Positions 5,603-6,372 of a stretch of DNA of 6,372 nt are shown here, piece by piece. The translations under genes and the position numbers were made by a program. This DNA comes from Chitinivibrionales bacterium. GTDB lineage: Bacteria; Fibrobacterota; Chitinivibrionia; Chitinivibrionales; WJMI01. The notes under the pieces are model-generated. The model did no database searches. It saw only the letters and a list, made by a program, of their open reading frames with translations, and was not told the origin of the DNA. The stretch is taken from contig WJJU01000764.1 in the NCBI GenBank assembly GCA_014729595.1, positions 1-6,372 on the forward strand, given 5' to 3'. Each line of letters opens with the position of its first letter. Position 1 is the first letter of the stretch.

Positions 5603-6372
5603 ATGCAGTCCGAATCATCTAATACCGATGCAACAATTCCCGCCAACGTGAACACGCTTCAGCAGTTCTACAATCTCATGGCTCAAACGAGGTTGATTCG
5701 TCGGCGGATGGTTCATAGTTATTTGGATCGTGGCGCGGTTGCTTCCGAAGATGTCGATTCGCTTAAACGAGCGTTGGATGTTCTTAGCTCAGTATCGGGC
5801 TCACCGGCTCATGCAACGGTTCAGCTTGATCAAATCAAGACCATTGCACTCGACTTGGGCTACGAGATCGGGGAACTCGAAAAAGACATTTTGTTTTTCA
5901 GCCGCGGCGAAGAACAGTTCCGCCTTCATCTGAACGGGATCCATAATGCGTTCGAGGAACAGGTCGACGAAGGGGTAAAGAAACTAAAAGGTATTGAATT
6001 CCGTTCACTCGTTTCGGACCGTGATGGAACGGTGAACAATTACTGTGGGCGCTACCTGTCGTCGATACAATCGGCCTACAATGCAGTGTATCTTACTCGG
6101 TTTGCCGCCGAGTGTGTAGCCAATGCGGTTATTCTTACCTCGGCTCCTCTTGACCGGGGCGGCCTGGTGGATATCAGCGTCGCTCCCGAGGACAAATTCA
6201 TCTACGCCGGCTCCAAAGGCCGTGAATACCTGTACAAGGGTCAACGGCGAGGCAGCCTTCCCATTCCCCAAGATCAGCAAGGAAAACTAAGAGAACTTAA
6301 CGAGCGGCTGGAAATGCTGCTGGCGAATCCCGATTACGCCTTATTTGCCTTGATTGGCTCGGGGTTTCAAAA
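5603..6372 (+). CDS. HAD-superfamily, trehalose-phosphatase-like protein, N-terminal 256 codons
   Basis: This gene runs off the right edge with no stop codon. ATG 5603 is preceded by AGGGAG with four bases between, a good ribosome binding site. Residues 1-130 are mostly helical and charged without a recognised domain; a Lys/Arg/Glu-rich section (about 80-130) may be coiled. From 131 a HAD hydrolase domain begins: motif I is SDRDGT (138-143), with D139 the expected nucleophile and D141 the acid/base. Motif II is VILTS (176-180). The stretch NNYCGRY, then SSIQSAYNAVYLTRFA, resembles proteins often annotated as trehalose-6-phosphate phosphatase or synthase-like. These cleave phosphate from a sugar phosphate in the cytosol. 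Motifs III and IV would lie beyond the window, so activity and substrate are not settled. It is transcribed divergently from the lipoprotein gene across a 259-bp spacer. Confidence 0.75.
   Translation, partial: MQSESSNTDATIPANVNTLQQFYNLMAQTRLIRRRMVHSYLDRGAVASEDVDSLKRALDVLSSVSGSPAHATVQLDQIKTIALDLGYEIGELEKDILFFSRGEEQFRLHLNGIHNAFEEQVDEGVKKLKGIEFRSLVSDRDGTVNNYCGRYLSSIQSAYNAVYLTRFAAECVANAVILTSAPLDRGGLVDISVAPEDKFIYAGSKGREYLYKGQRRGSLPIPQDQQGKLRELNERLEMLLANPDYALFALIGSGFQ

Noticed and set aside
5730..5933. 67-codon plus-strand frame inside the HAD gene
   Set aside because: It is an out-of-frame shadow of the open HAD reading frame, which has a good ribosome binding site and recognisable motifs.

Overview
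The window carries six protein-coding genes at mid-range GC, with no tRNA, rRNA, CRISPR array, insertion sequence or phage gene that I can recognise. The organism looks like a diderm (Gram-negative-type) bacterium. One gene encodes a lipoprotein whose C-terminus resembles the BamE/OmlA outer-membrane family. The degenerate J-domain protein and the trehalose-phosphatase-like HAD protein recall families I associate with Deltaproteobacteria-like or Fibrobacterota-like lineages. That placement is a weak inference.

Layout. Positions 1-323 (+) hold the C-terminal end of an AI-2E family (PerM-like) membrane transporter. It converges on a four-gene minus-strand block, read from high to low coordinates: a lipoprotein (5343-4276), a degenerate J-domain/four-repeat protein (4094-3432), a DEAD-box RNA helicase of the RhlE type (2956-1682) and a MurG-like glycosyltransferase (1514-423). 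Gaps of roughly 165 to 475 bp separate these genes, so they look individually expressed rather than one tight operon. Divergent from the lipoprotein gene, a plus-strand gene starts at 5603 and runs off the window. It has an N-terminal helical region followed by a HAD phosphatase domain with a DRDGT motif.

Regulatory and structural signals. A 16-bp perfect palindrome that also fits a CRP/FNR-like half-site layout lies just upstream of the J-like gene. The lipoprotein/HAD divergent spacer holds a sigma70-like promoter and a short palindrome. The 475-bp gap upstream of the helicase contains an 11-A run, a 10-C run and several inverted repeats, but no convincing gene. The end of the helicase gene is unusual. 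A run of six A in the coding strand sits where a one-base change would swap the annotated tail for a longer Arg/Lys-rich tail, and two overlapping hairpins followed by T-runs face it from the plus strand.

How the genes work together. Nothing in the sequence ties them into one pathway; they look like independent housekeeping and envelope functions. I do not see a clear new defence, mobile or biosynthetic system. The most unusual items are the J-like protein, which lacks HPD and carries four ~28-residue repeats, the possible frameshift in the helicase tail, and the palindromic operator.
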